This document shows, piece by piece, positions 42,701 through 50,831 of a stretch of DNA of 64,000 nucleotides. The notes under the pieces are model-generated. The model had not been told where the DNA came from and did no database searches. It saw only the letters and a list, made by a program, of their open reading frames with translations. The translations under genes were made by a program, and so were the position numbers. Origin of the DNA: Bradyrhizobium sp. SZCCT0153 (lineage in GTDB: Bacteria; Pseudomonadota; Alphaproteobacteria; Rhizobiales; Xanthobacteraceae); contig NZ_JAFCKS010000006.1 in NCBI RefSeq assembly GCF_018129995.1, positions 186,001-250,000 of the forward strand, given 5' to 3'. How positions within the stretch are numbered: position 1 is the stretch's first letter; each line of letters starts with the position of its first letter.

Positions 42701-42845
42701 TGGTGACCTTGGCGAGGTAGATGTTCCCGCGCAGTTGCTTGCGTTGCGCGGTCTCGAAATCAAACTCTTCGACGCGATTGCCGCGGACCACGACGACCCG
42801 GGTCTCTTCCGGGTGGGTGGCATCGATCAACATCTTGTTGGGCAT
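39735..42845 (-). CDS. rne: ribonuclease E/G with His/Asp-rich insert
   Basis: A 1036-residue endoribonuclease that starts mRNA decay and processes rRNA and tRNA. Catalytic core: S1 RNA-binding region (about 35-90 and 335-385), catalytic Asp552 in IDVNSGRS and Asp595 in IDFIDMDE, and the zinc link CPHCGG (653-658). The S1 domain is interrupted by a 245-residue insert: basic (108-130), then His/Asp-rich (161-220, motifs HDHHDHDH and HDHHDHGHDG), then acidic (295-315). The C-terminal half (about 745-1036) is disordered, with arginine-rich sites RGRKRRRRRRGRGG and RRRRRGRRGGRRRRGG and the end GWWSRRFGG, as expected for the degradosome scaffold. Confidence 0.96.
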   Translation of the reverse strand: MPNKMLIDATHPEETRVVVVRGNRVEEFDFETAQRKQLRGNIYLAKVTRVEPSLQAAFVEYGGNRHGFLAFSEIHPDYYQIPVADRQALIEAEEQAHREAEEETENRSHGRRRSRHRNARRRGQSERVRSEIVEGADAAAQPVEGGALPEHAEGVSHEGEHLHADAEHHGEHEGHDHHDHDHGDHDHDDHHAHDDDHHHAHDHHDHGHDGEHDHHDHDHAAETPAPVAAIGAEPAFATETAAEPQESQTFQAQAFEAHASEAHAEALAEAVTSAAEPADAVYAAGEITEARHQESEEDEDDEDEDGEEAEDEVVESVGGDDVLEEVPERTFRPRRQYKIQEVIKRRQVMLVQVVKEERGNKGAALTTYLSLAGRYAVLMPNTARGGGISRKITSAQDRSRLKEVVQDLDVPEGMGIILRTAGAARTKPEIKRDFEYLIRMWETVRDLTLKSQAPTLVYEEGSLIKRSLRDLYNKEIDEISVAGDSGYREARDFMKMLMPANVGAVKQYRDGQPLFSRMGVESQLDAMFSPTVQLRSGGYIVINQTEALVSIDVNSGRSTREHHIEDTALKTNLEASEEVARQLRLRDLAGLIVIDFIDMDEKRNNRAVERKLSDCLRQDRARIQVGRISHFGLLEMSRQRIRASVLESSTDPCPHCGGTGHVRSVSSVALQLLRGLEEILMKGATHNLVVRTRTDVALYVLNHKRGHLRDLENGFKVTLAVIADPSVSGPQAYLIDRGEQVHTLEAAKALLVAQAAASPPPLVEEAYEDEEFDLETESEVETEETEGLAEEQAAGDAATEQDGQRGRKRRRRRRGRGGPRDGELREDSPPTLPEPAIAAGEGEEEAESEQDGAEDGEEQAARGEQQANADRRRRRGRRGGRRRRGGNEEGLAGSIGDELGASAPPEATDAVADFDGFGGEAAPSIAQAEPTAEPQVTQPEPRAEVPFEAPARHEPAPAAAEEEPADDKAARRRSTVREKVSFLSSSPSEPATPAAQATEPVAPPAPAPEPAPQATSETSAAPRRAGWWSRRFGGGE

Positions 42846-42852
42846 GTCTTAA

Positions 42853-42894
42853 CTCTTGGCGGCGGCGGGCGCGATCGACCGTGGGCGCCAAGAG
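42853..42894 (-). promoter_or_regulatory. rne leader hairpin covering the ribosome binding site
   Basis: On the minus strand CTCTTGGCG and CGCCAAGAG are perfect 9-bp arms around 24 bases, ending 7 bases before the rne ATG. The likely Shine-Dalgarno sequence AAGAG is inside the 3' arm, so the stem would hide it. This suits the known feedback control of RNase E through its own leader in enteric bacteria, but the element itself is only predicted here. Confidence 0.55.
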
Positions 42895-43548
42895 CGCTGC
42901 CGGGTGACGCGACGGTCCACCTGATTCGGGGGTGAGGGGAAGGCCGAAACACCGTCTCTCGCACCTTGCCGAACCGGAAGCTTCAGGACCAAAGCGGCGC
43001 GCGGGATTTTCACTCCGCAGCGTCGCGAATGGTCCTTCAGATTTCGTCGGCACAGTCTGGCGCATCAAGCGTCGGCCCGTATGAAACACTGGGCGGCGAG
43101 GCCGCCCTTCAATCAGTTGCTGCTGGCCAGGCATGGCGCGAGCGCGCTCGCCTTGGGATTACGAACCGCTCCCCTGGGATTAAGGGACCGGGTAACGGGT
43201 CACGCCGCTGTCAGAACCGTCCCGGAAACACAGCGGTATCCGGAGACCGTCCGCCGCCGGTACTTGCCCCGCTCCACCTCGCTGCCGCGCACCGCGCTGG
43301 TCTTAGAGGAGAGCGGAAAAACGCTGGAATTCCCGAACCTTGGGATTTCCGGCGCTGCACCGGGGGCTGAATGCGACACAACCGGAAATATCGGCCGTCA
43401 GCATTCCGTACATACGTGGAATGGGGCAACCGTGCAAGGGAGCGTCGCACGGCGGTCACAGTCAGCGAGTTTCGCGCGTCTGCCATTAAGGATCGTTTAA
43501 CCCTGTGGTTCTATTGCGTTAAAAAGGCTGCTCGGAGGCACGGAATCG
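42895..43548. other. rne-amiC divergent intergenic region, no gene seen
   Basis: About 650 bases without a convincing gene. The rightward frames at 42966-43370 and 43081-43500 have no family likeness. It must hold both promoters and a long rne leader. I see repeated TGGGATTA/T units (about 43153-43350) and an inverted pair ATTCC/GGAAT near 43404-43423 (around GTACATACGT), but no promoter I would defend. Confidence 0.5.
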
Positions 43549-44859
43549 GTGGCGAGCCGCGCAAATCAAAGGGTGTTGCTGGGATGTGCGCTGCTGTGCG
43601 CCGCGGCATTGCCGTGTGCTGATTCCACGCGTCTGAAGGCCGCGGAGAGCCCGCCGCAACCCTCTGTTGCAGCAGCGAATTTTCCAGTCGCCTCGGCCGC
43701 CCGGCTGGCCGGTGACGGCAAGCAGACCCGCTTCATCCTCGACATCGACCAGGCCGTGACCTTCCGCGCCGTCACGTTGGCCGACCCGTATCGGGTGGTG
43801 GTCGACGTCCCCCAAGTCAGTTTTCAACTCCCCGCCGGCACGGGTTCCGGAGGACGGGGACTGGTGAAGGCCTTCCGCTACGGGCTGGTGATGCCCGGCG
43901 GCTCCCGAATCGTGTTCGACCTGACCGGCCCGGCCAAGATCGCCAATTCCTACGTGCTGGAGGCCGCCAACGGCCAGCCGGCCCGGCTCGTGCTCGAGCT
44001 GGAAGAGGTCGACCGCGCGGCCTTCGTGCCGTCGCTCACTCCGGAAAACCGCCCTGAACTGCGGCCCGCGATCGCCGATCCGCCGCCTGCAACAACGGTT
44101 CCGGCATCCGCGGCCCCTGACGCAGGGCAGCAGAAGGCCGATGGCCGCGCGGTGGTCGTGATCGACCCCGGCCATGGCGGCATCGACAACGGCACGCAGT
44201 CGGGCGGCGAGAGCGAGAAGAACCTGGTGCTGGCCTTCGGCCTGGCGCTGCGCGACCGGCTGGAAAAGACCGGCAAGTACCGCGTGGTGATGACACGGGA
44301 CGACGACACTTTCATCCCGCTCAACGACCGGGTCAAAGTCGCGCGCGGTCTCAAGGCGGCGTTGTTCGTCTCGATCCACGCCGACGCGCTGCCGCGCGCC
44401 GAGGGAGACGCGCAGGGCGCCACCATCTACACGCTGTCCGACAAGGCCTCCGACGCCGAGGCGCAGCGACTGGCGGATGCGGAAAATCGCGCGGACGCGA
44501 TCGCAGGCTTTAACCTTGCGGAGGAGCCGACGGATGTCGCCGACATCCTGATCGACCTCACCCAGCGGGAAACCCGCACCTTTTCAAGCCGTTTTGCACG
44601 GCTGTTGATGGGCGAAATGAAGTCGACGGTGCGCATGCACAAGCATCCCCTGAAGTCGGCCGGCTTCCGCGTCCTGAAGGCGCCCGATGTGCCCTCGGTG
44701 CTGGTCGAGATCGGCTACGTCTCCAACAAGGGGGACCTCGAGCACCTGGTCTCGGAGGGCTGGCGGTCGCGTGCCGTGGGTTCGATGGCGCAGGCCATTG
44801 ACGGCTTCCTGGCCAAGCGGATGGCCACAGCAGGGCCTTCGACAGGGCCTTCGAATTGA
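43549..44859 (+). CDS. amiC: N-acetylmuramoyl-L-alanine amidase
   Basis: A 436-residue periplasmic cell-wall amidase that splits daughter cells by cutting the stem peptide from peptidoglycan. Order: signal peptide (about 1-35), AMIN targeting domain (about 45-150; FRAVTLADPYRVVVDVPQVS), linker, and Amidase_3 catalytic domain (about 195-425) with VVIDPGHGGIDNGTQSGG, the second zinc ligand Glu in GGESEKN, SIHADALP and PSVLVEIGYVSN. GTG start at 43549 with GGAGG upstream. First of the conserved amiC-PBP1A-prfB series next to rne. Confidence 0.95.
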   Translation: MASRANQRVLLGCALLCAAALPCADSTRLKAAESPPQPSVAAANFPVASAARLAGDGKQTRFILDIDQAVTFRAVTLADPYRVVVDVPQVSFQLPAGTGSGGRGLVKAFRYGLVMPGGSRIVFDLTGPAKIANSYVLEAANGQPARLVLELEEVDRAAFVPSLTPENRPELRPAIADPPPATTVPASAAPDAGQQKADGRAVVVIDPGHGGIDNGTQSGGESEKNLVLAFGLALRDRLEKTGKYRVVMTRDDDTFIPLNDRVKVARGLKAALFVSIHADALPRAEGDAQGATIYTLSDKASDAEAQRLADAENRADAIAGFNLAEEPTDVADILIDLTQRETRTFSSRFARLLMGEMKSTVRMHKHPLKSAGFRVLKAPDVPSVLVEIGYVSNKGDLEHLVSEGWRSRAVGSMAQAIDGFLAKRMATAGPSTGPSN

Positions 44860-45096
44860 AAGGGTTTTTCCGTTCCGCCGCAAAAGCCCTAGTTTGGCCA
44901 CAGCGGGCGCTTTATAAAAACGCCGCAGGGGGTTCCGGAATCGGCGAGAATCCCGTTCGGCAAGCGTCTTAAGTCCGGCACTGATATGATTGCGTAGGCC
45001 GGTGAGTTCGCGACGTGACATGGACGCCGGTTTTGCGTCCAGGCTGATCTTGATGTGATCTTGGGCTGATCCAGGGATTGAACGGATAAACAGATA

Positions 45097-47598
45097 ATGC
45101 GCTTGCTTGTGCGGTTCATGGGCTTCCTGTTCGCTGCGGGAACAGTGGTGTTCCTTGTTGGTGTCGGGGCCGTGGCAGGCCTGATCTGGCATTTCTCCAA
45201 GGACTTGCCGGACTACTCTCAGCTTCAGGATTACGAGCCGCCGGTGATGACCCGCGTGCACGCGGTCGACGGCTCGCTGCTCGGCGAATACGCCAAGGAG
45301 CGGCGGCTTTACCTACCGATCCAGGCGGTGCCGAAGCTCGTGATCAACGCGTTCCTCGCAGCCGAAGACAAGAATTTCTACGAGCATGGCGGCATCGACT
45401 ACACCGGCATGGCGCGCGCCGGCCTGGTCTATCTCCAGAACTACGGCTCCAACCGCCGTCCGCAGGGTGCTTCGACGATCACCCAGCAGGTCGCCAAGAA
45501 TTTTCTCCTGACCAATGAGGTCTCCTTCGCCCGCAAGATCAAGGAAGCCTTGCTGGCGATGCGCATCGAGAAGACCTACTCGAAGGACAAGATCCTCGAG
45601 CTGTATCTGAATGAAATCTATCTGGGCCTTGGCGCCTACGGCATCGCGGCCGCGTCGCTGGTTTATTTCGACAAGTCCGTGAACGAGCTGACCGTCGCCG
45701 AAGCGTCCTATCTCGCGGCGCTGCCGAAGATGCCCGCGACGCTGCATCCGGTCCGCAACCGCGACCGCGCCATCGAGCGCCGCAACTACGTGATCGACCG
45801 CCTGCTGGAGAACGGCTGGATCAAGCAGGCCGACGCCGATAAGGCGCGCAAGGAGCCGCTGGTCGTCACCAGCCGTTCCAACGGCGCTCACACCTTCGCC
45901 GGCGAGTATTTCGCCGAGGAAGTGCGCCGCGACATCTTCGAGCGCTACGGCGAGAAGAAGCTTTACGAGGGCGGTCTCTCTGTCCGCACCACGCTCGATC
46001 CGAAGATCCAGGTCATGGCGCGCAAGACCATGGTCGCCGGCCTCGTCAATTATGACGAGCAGCAGGGCTATCGCGGCGCCATGAGCAAGCTCGATATTTC
46101 GGGCGATTGGGGCGTGAAGCTCGCCGAGATCAAGTCGCTGTCCGACATCTCGCCATGGCGCATGGCGGTGGTGCTGGAGACCAGCGACCAGTCGGCGCGC
46201 ATCGGCTTCCAGCCGAGCCGCGAGCTCGGCGGCGCCGTGAGCAAGCAGCGCGAGACCGGCCTCATCACGCTCGACGGCATCAAATGGGCAAAGGCGGCCT
46301 CGGGGGCCACGAAGGGCAGGGCGGCGAGTGCGGTGTCGCAGGTGCTCCAGCCCGGCGACGTGATCTATGCCGATCCGCTTTACAAGGACGGTCAGCCCGT
46401 CGAGGGCCAGTACCGGCTGCGTCAGATTCCCGAAGTGTCCGGCGCGATGGTGGTGATGGACCCCTGGACCGGCCGCGTGCTCGCGATGGTCGGCGGCTTC
46501 TCGTTCGACCAGAGCCAGTTCAACCGCGCCACGCAGGCCTATCGGCAACCCGGTTCGTCGTTCAAGCCGATCGTCTATTCGGCCGCGCTCGACAACGGCT
46601 ATACGCCCTCGACGGTCGTGCTCGACGCGCCGATCGAAATCGACCAGGGCCAGGGCGCCGGCGTGTGGCGGCCCGAAAACTTCTCTTCCGGCAAGTTCCA
46701 GGGGCCGGTGACGCTGCGCAACGCGCTGCGGCAGTCGCTCAACACCGTGACGGTGCGCCTCGCGCAGGACATCGGCATGCCGCTGATCGGCGAATATGCC
46801 CGCCGCTTCGGCGTCTATGACGAGCTGCCGAACTACCTGTCGTACGCGCTCGGCGCCGGCGAGACCACGGCGATGCGCATGGTCACGGCCTATTCGATGC
46901 TCGCCAATGGCGGCCGCCGCGTGAAGCCGACCCTGATCGACCGCATCCAGGACCGTTACGGCCACACCATCTTCAAGCACGACCAGCGCGAATGCCGTGG
47001 CTGCGACGCGCCCGGCGGCTGGAAGAACCAGCCTGAGCCGCAGCTGATCGACCGCCGCGAGCAGGTGCTGGATTCGATGACGGCCTATCAGATCACCGAG
47101 CTGATGGAGGGCGTGGTCCAGGCCGGTACCGCGACCGTGGTCAAAGCGGTCGGCAAGCCGATCGCCGGCAAGACCGGCACCACCAACGAGGCCAAGGACG
47201 CCTGGTTCGTCGGCTTCTCGCCCGACATCGCCGTCGCCATCTACATGGGCTACGACAAGCCGCGTCCGCTCGGCAAAGGTAACGCCGCGACCGGCGGCCA
47301 TCTCGCGGCCCCCATCGCGCGCGACTTCCTTCAGCTCGCGCTCGCCGACAAGCCCGCGGTTCCGTTCAAGGTGCCGGCGGGCATCAAGCTGGTTCGCGTC
47401 GTCGCCAAGACTGGCATGCGCGCCGGACCGGGCGAGACCGGCGGAACCATCCTCGAGGCCTTCAAGCCGGGCACGGCGCCGCCGGATAATTACTCAGTCA
47501 TCGGCGTTGCCGATGCCGACGGCCGCATGCCGGCATCGCAGCAGCAGCAGCCCGATTCCGGCTTCTTCATGCGGCCGGGCACCGGCGGCTTGTACTAA
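45097..47598 (+). CDS. penicillin-binding protein 1A
   Basis: An 833-residue bifunctional class A PBP: membrane anchor (about 8-32), glycosyltransferase domain with catalytic Glu90 in AAEDKNFYEHGG and GASTITQQVAKNF, a linker/OB-like region (about 330-440), and a transpeptidase domain with the active Ser in PGSSFKPIVY, the SxN-type motif in SLNTVTV, and KTGTTNEAKDAWF. It polymerises and cross-links peptidoglycan in the periplasm. The 237-base leader holds an inverted repeat (GGACGC/GCGTCC, 45024-45042). Precedes prfB as in other alphaproteobacteria. Confidence 0.95.
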   Translation: MRLLVRFMGFLFAAGTVVFLVGVGAVAGLIWHFSKDLPDYSQLQDYEPPVMTRVHAVDGSLLGEYAKERRLYLPIQAVPKLVINAFLAAEDKNFYEHGGIDYTGMARAGLVYLQNYGSNRRPQGASTITQQVAKNFLLTNEVSFARKIKEALLAMRIEKTYSKDKILELYLNEIYLGLGAYGIAAASLVYFDKSVNELTVAEASYLAALPKMPATLHPVRNRDRAIERRNYVIDRLLENGWIKQADADKARKEPLVVTSRSNGAHTFAGEYFAEEVRRDIFERYGEKKLYEGGLSVRTTLDPKIQVMARKTMVAGLVNYDEQQGYRGAMSKLDISGDWGVKLAEIKSLSDISPWRMAVVLETSDQSARIGFQPSRELGGAVSKQRETGLITLDGIKWAKAASGATKGRAASAVSQVLQPGDVIYADPLYKDGQPVEGQYRLRQIPEVSGAMVVMDPWTGRVLAMVGGFSFDQSQFNRATQAYRQPGSSFKPIVYSAALDNGYTPSTVVLDAPIEIDQGQGAGVWRPENFSSGKFQGPVTLRNALRQSLNTVTVRLAQDIGMPLIGEYARRFGVYDELPNYLSYALGAGETTAMRMVTAYSMLANGGRRVKPTLIDRIQDRYGHTIFKHDQRECRGCDAPGGWKNQPEPQLIDRREQVLDSMTAYQITELMEGVVQAGTATVVKAVGKPIAGKTGTTNEAKDAWFVGFSPDIAVAIYMGYDKPRPLGKGNAATGGHLAAPIARDFLQLALADKPAVPFKVPAGIKLVRVVAKTGMRAGPGETGGTILEAFKPGTAPPDNYSVIGVADADGRMPASQQQQPDSGFFMRPGTGGLY

Positions 47599-47710
47599 GG
47601 CCTGGGACAAGAGGGGCCTTCTTCGCCGCGGCGGTTGCGCTTTGCAGCCGCCGCCGCTACATCCCGTTGCAATCAGACGCGGAAACATTTCCGTGAGACC
47701 AGAGAACGAC

Positions 47711-48842
47711 ATGCGCGCCGAAATCGAACGGTTGGTAGAAGAGATCAAGCAGTCTGTCGGGCTGCTGAGGAGGCATCTTTGACGTCGAGAAATCGACGGC
47801 GCGCCTCGCTGAGCTGAACAAGCTCGCAGAAGATCCCAACCTCTGGAACGATCCCCAGAAAGCCCAGAAGCTGATGCAGGAGCGCACCTCGCTCGAGGAT
47901 TCGCTCTCCGGCATCGGCAAGGTCGAGCAGGAGCTCGAAGACGACATCGGCATGATCGAGCTCGGCGAGGCCGAGGGCGATACGGGGGTCGTTGCTGAAG
48001 CCGAGGCTGCACTCAAGAACCTGAAGAAGGAAGTGGCGCGGCGCGAGCTCGAGGCGCTGCTGTCGGGCGAAGCCGACCGCTTCGATTCCTATCTGGAAGT
48101 CCATGCCGGCGCCGGCGGCACCGAGAGCCAGGACTGGGCGCAGATGCTGCTGCGCATGTACACGCGCTGGGCCGAGACCCACGGGTTCAAGGTCGAGTTC
48201 CTCGAAGAGTCCGAGGGCGAAGAGGCCGGCATCAAGTCGGCGACGATCCAGGTCTCCGGCCACAATGCCTATGGCTGGCTGAAGACGGAAGCCGGCGTGC
48301 ATCGCCTCGTGCGCATCTCGCCGTTCGATTCCAACGCGCGGCGGCACACGTCTTTCTCCAGTGTGCAGGTGTTCCCCGTCATCGACGACAGCATCAAGAT
48401 CGACATCAAGGAATCCGACGTTCGTACCGACACCATGCGCTCCGGCGGTGCCGGCGGTCAGCACGTCAACAAGACCGAATCCGCGGTGCGTCTGACCCAT
48501 ATCCCGACCGGTGTCGCGGTGGTCTGTCAGGCCGGCCGCTCCCAGCACAAGAACAAGGCGCAGGCCTGGGACATGCTGCGCGCGCGTCTCTATGAAATCG
48601 AGCTCAAGAAGCGCGAGGAGAAGGCCGCTGCCGACCAGGCCGCCAAGACCGATATCGGCTGGGGCCACCAGATCCGCTCGTACGTGCTGCAGCCCTACCA
48701 GATGGTGAAGGATCTGCGCACGGGCGTGCAGACCTCCGACACGTCGGGCGTGCTCAATGGCGAGCTCGACGACTTCATGGCCGCGACGCTGGCGCAGCGC
48801 GCCTTCGGCACCACGACCGGCGACATCGAGGACGTGGACTGA
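47711..48842 (+). CDS. prfB: peptide chain release factor 2, programmed +1 frameshift
   Basis: RF2, which reads UAA and UGA and releases the finished chain. Translation is 47711-47779 then, after skipping base 47780, 47781-48842, giving 376 residues. Motifs in the main frame: the SPF recognition tripeptide in RISPFDSNARR and GGQ in SGGAGGQHVNKTES. Codon 24 is an in-frame TGA at 47780-47782. Only the joined frame gives the conserved N-terminal helices (SVGLLRRHLD then VEKSTARLAELN). Simple open-frame calling splits it into two. Confidence 0.97.
47771..47783 (+). promoter_or_regulatory. RF2 autoregulatory frameshift site
   Basis: AGGAGG just upstream of CTT-TGA-C is the classical RF2 recoding signal: a Shine-Dalgarno-like stimulator (AGGAGG at 47768-47773), slippery CTT (47777-47779), then TGA C. 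When RF2 is scarce, ribosomes slip to the +1 frame and make RF2. Confidence 0.93.
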
Positions 48843-48844
48843 TC

Positions 48845-49726
48845 ATGCCCCGTGTCGCCTTCATCGGATTGGGGCGCATGGGTCATGGCATGGCCGGCCG
48901 CTATCTCGATGCCGGCTTCACGGTGACGCTGTGGAATCGCAGCAAGGCCAAGGCCGAGGATTTGATCGCGCGTGGTGCGCATTGGGCGACATCACCTGAA
49001 GATGCCGCGATCGACGCCGACGCCGTCGTGACCATGGTTGCCGATGACGAAGCCTCGCGCGCGGTCTGGCTGGGGCCGAAGGGCGCGGCCAAGACGGCCA
49101 AGGCCGGTACCATCGCGATCGAATGCTCCACAGTCTCCTATGATCATGCCCGCGAGATGGGCCGCGAGCTCAACGCGCGCGGGCTGATCTACATCGACTG
49201 CCCCGTGACGGGATTGCCGGATGCGGCAGCGAGCGGAAAGCTGACGCTGCTGGTCGGCGCCAACGCGGCTGACCTCGATCGCGCGCGGCCCTATCTCGAG
49301 CCAATCGGCTCGACCATCCGCCATTTCGGACCAGTTGGCGCCGGCACGGTCTACAAGCTGATCAACAATCTGATGGGAGCGATCCAGATCGCAGGCCTGG
49401 CCGAGGGCCTTGCGATCGCCGAGCAGGCCGGCCTCGACATGAACCTCGTGCTGGAATCGATCCAGGCAGGCGTCGCCGCAAGCCCGCAGGTTCAGCGTCA
49501 TTCCAAGCGCATGGCTGCCCGCGATTTTTCCGGTGCAACGTTCACGGCGGCGCTGCGGCACAAGGATGCCGCCTATGCCGTGAAGCTCGCAGAGAGCCTG
49601 CTGGCAGCCAAGCCGCTGGTCTCCCGCGCCGCAGTGGAGGCCTACGCGCAAGCGAAGGCCGCGATGCCCGACGACGACGAAGGCAAGATGATCGAGCTGG
49701 TGTCGCGGCCGAAGAAGCCGTCCTAG
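48845..49726 (+). CDS. 3-hydroxyisobutyrate-dehydrogenase-family oxidoreductase
   Basis: A 293-residue NAD(P)-dependent dehydrogenase with the Rossmann start VAFIGLGRMGHGMAGR, the substrate loop DCPVTGLPDAAASGKLTLLVG and the catalytic-Lys helix GAGTVYKLINNLMGA. The family includes 3-hydroxyisobutyrate, tartronate semialdehyde and beta-hydroxyacid reductases; the substrate here is not readable. It begins 2 bases after the prfB stop, so it may be co-transcribed. Confidence 0.9.
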   Translation: MPRVAFIGLGRMGHGMAGRYLDAGFTVTLWNRSKAKAEDLIARGAHWATSPEDAAIDADAVVTMVADDEASRAVWLGPKGAAKTAKAGTIAIECSTVSYDHAREMGRELNARGLIYIDCPVTGLPDAAASGKLTLLVGANAADLDRARPYLEPIGSTIRHFGPVGAGTVYKLINNLMGAIQIAGLAEGLAIAEQAGLDMNLVLESIQAGVAASPQVQRHSKRMAARDFSGATFTAALRHKDAAYAVKLAESLLAAKPLVSRAAVEAYAQAKAAMPDDDEGKMIELVSRPKKPS

Positions 49727-49811
49727 CGCGGACCTCCCAAATCCCCGGAAATCGGGTGGCGACTCCCGACGCGCTGTTCTAGGCCGGAGGTCTGACCGGA
49801 ATTTGGACGCC

Positions 49812-50723
49812 ATGCTCCCGAACGACAACCGGATCGATGCGCGCGACGGGTCGCTGCTCGCCGTGCTCTCGGTGCTCTGGGGCGGGTCGTTCTTCTTCAA
49901 CGGCGCGGCGCTGCGGGAATTGTCGCCGCTGACGCTCGTGTTTGCTCGCGTTGCGCTGGGTGCGGTCATTCTCCTGCCGCTGCTTCGCATGCAGGGGATC
50001 GGCTTTCCCAAGGACATGAAGAGCTGGACAGCGTTTGCCACGATCGGGTTGTTCAACAACGTCGTCCCGTTCTCGCTGATCGTGATCGGGCAGACTTTCA
50101 TTCCGAGCGGGCTGGCGTCGGTTTTGAATGCGACCACGCCGCTGTTCACGGTGATGGTGATGGCCGCGGCGGGTGAGGAGGCCTTGCAGATGCGGCGCGT
50201 CGCCGGCGTGGCGCTGGGCCTCGCCGGCGTGATCGTTCTGCGGGGGTGGGGCATCGAGACGAGGCCGGGGCAGGGGCTCGGCATCCTGCTCTGCCTGGGC
50301 GGCGCCCTCAGCTACGGCTTTGCAGCGCTGGCGGCGCGGCGGCTGTTGAAGGATTCGCCACCGCTTGGGACGGCGACGTTTCAGCTGATGGCGTCGACGG
50401 TGATGATGGCGGTTGTCGCCGGCGCAATGGAGCAGCCGTGGCGCCTTCCGATGCCGGGCATAGCGACATGGTTCGCCGTGCTTGGCCTTGCCGGCCTGTC
50501 GACGGCGCTCGCCTATATCGTCTTCTTTCAGATCCTGCGGCGCTCGGGCGCAACCAATGTCATGCTGGTGACGCTGCTCATTCCCGTCACCGCCATTCTG
50601 CTGGGATGGCTGGTGCTGGGCGAGCCGATCTCGATTCGTGAGATCGCGGGCGCGATCGTCATCGGCAGCGCGCTGCTCGTGATCGACGGGCGCGTTCTGA
50701 ACCTGCTGCGGCGCGGCGCGTAG
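49812..50723 (+). CDS. DMT-family EamA transporter
   Basis: A 303-residue membrane protein with ten helices in two EamA repeats; the first begins LLAVLSVLWGGSFFFNGAAL and the second GLGILLCLGGALSYGFAALA. Such carriers export amino acids or metabolites. The ATG at 49812 was preferred to TTG at 49803. The 85-base spacer before it contains inverted arms GACCTCC/GGAGGTC (49731-49737 and 49785-49791), possibly a weak transcription stop after the dehydrogenase gene. Confidence 0.9.
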   Translation: MLPNDNRIDARDGSLLAVLSVLWGGSFFFNGAALRELSPLTLVFARVALGAVILLPLLRMQGIGFPKDMKSWTAFATIGLFNNVVPFSLIVIGQTFIPSGLASVLNATTPLFTVMVMAAAGEEALQMRRVAGVALGLAGVIVLRGWGIETRPGQGLGILLCLGGALSYGFAALAARRLLKDSPPLGTATFQLMASTVMMAVVAGAMEQPWRLPMPGIATWFAVLGLAGLSTALAYIVFFQILRRSGATNVMLVTLLIPVTAILLGWLVLGEPISIREIAGAIVIGSALLVIDGRVLNLLRRGA

Positions 50724-50831
50724 GTTCCGGAGTCGCGTTTCACCTCGCGGAAAATCGCGGCGCTTGCCAGCCGCAGGCGAGCTTGCGACACTCTCCGCAA
50801 AACAAGACGATAAAACACAGGGGAGAGAACG

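Noticed and set aside
42057..42935. Plus-strand frame encoding a very hydrophobic 292-residue product
   Set aside because: It is the complement of the His/Asp codons of rne, where reversed GTC/ATG-type codons give Val/Met/Ile. The RNase E frame has the real family match.
42966..43500. Overlapping short frames between rne and amiC
   Set aside because: No family likeness, no ribosome binding site of note, and biased composition typical of spacer.
45313..47301. 662-codon minus-strand frame
   Set aside because: Antisense of penicillin-binding protein 1A, with no recognisable motif.
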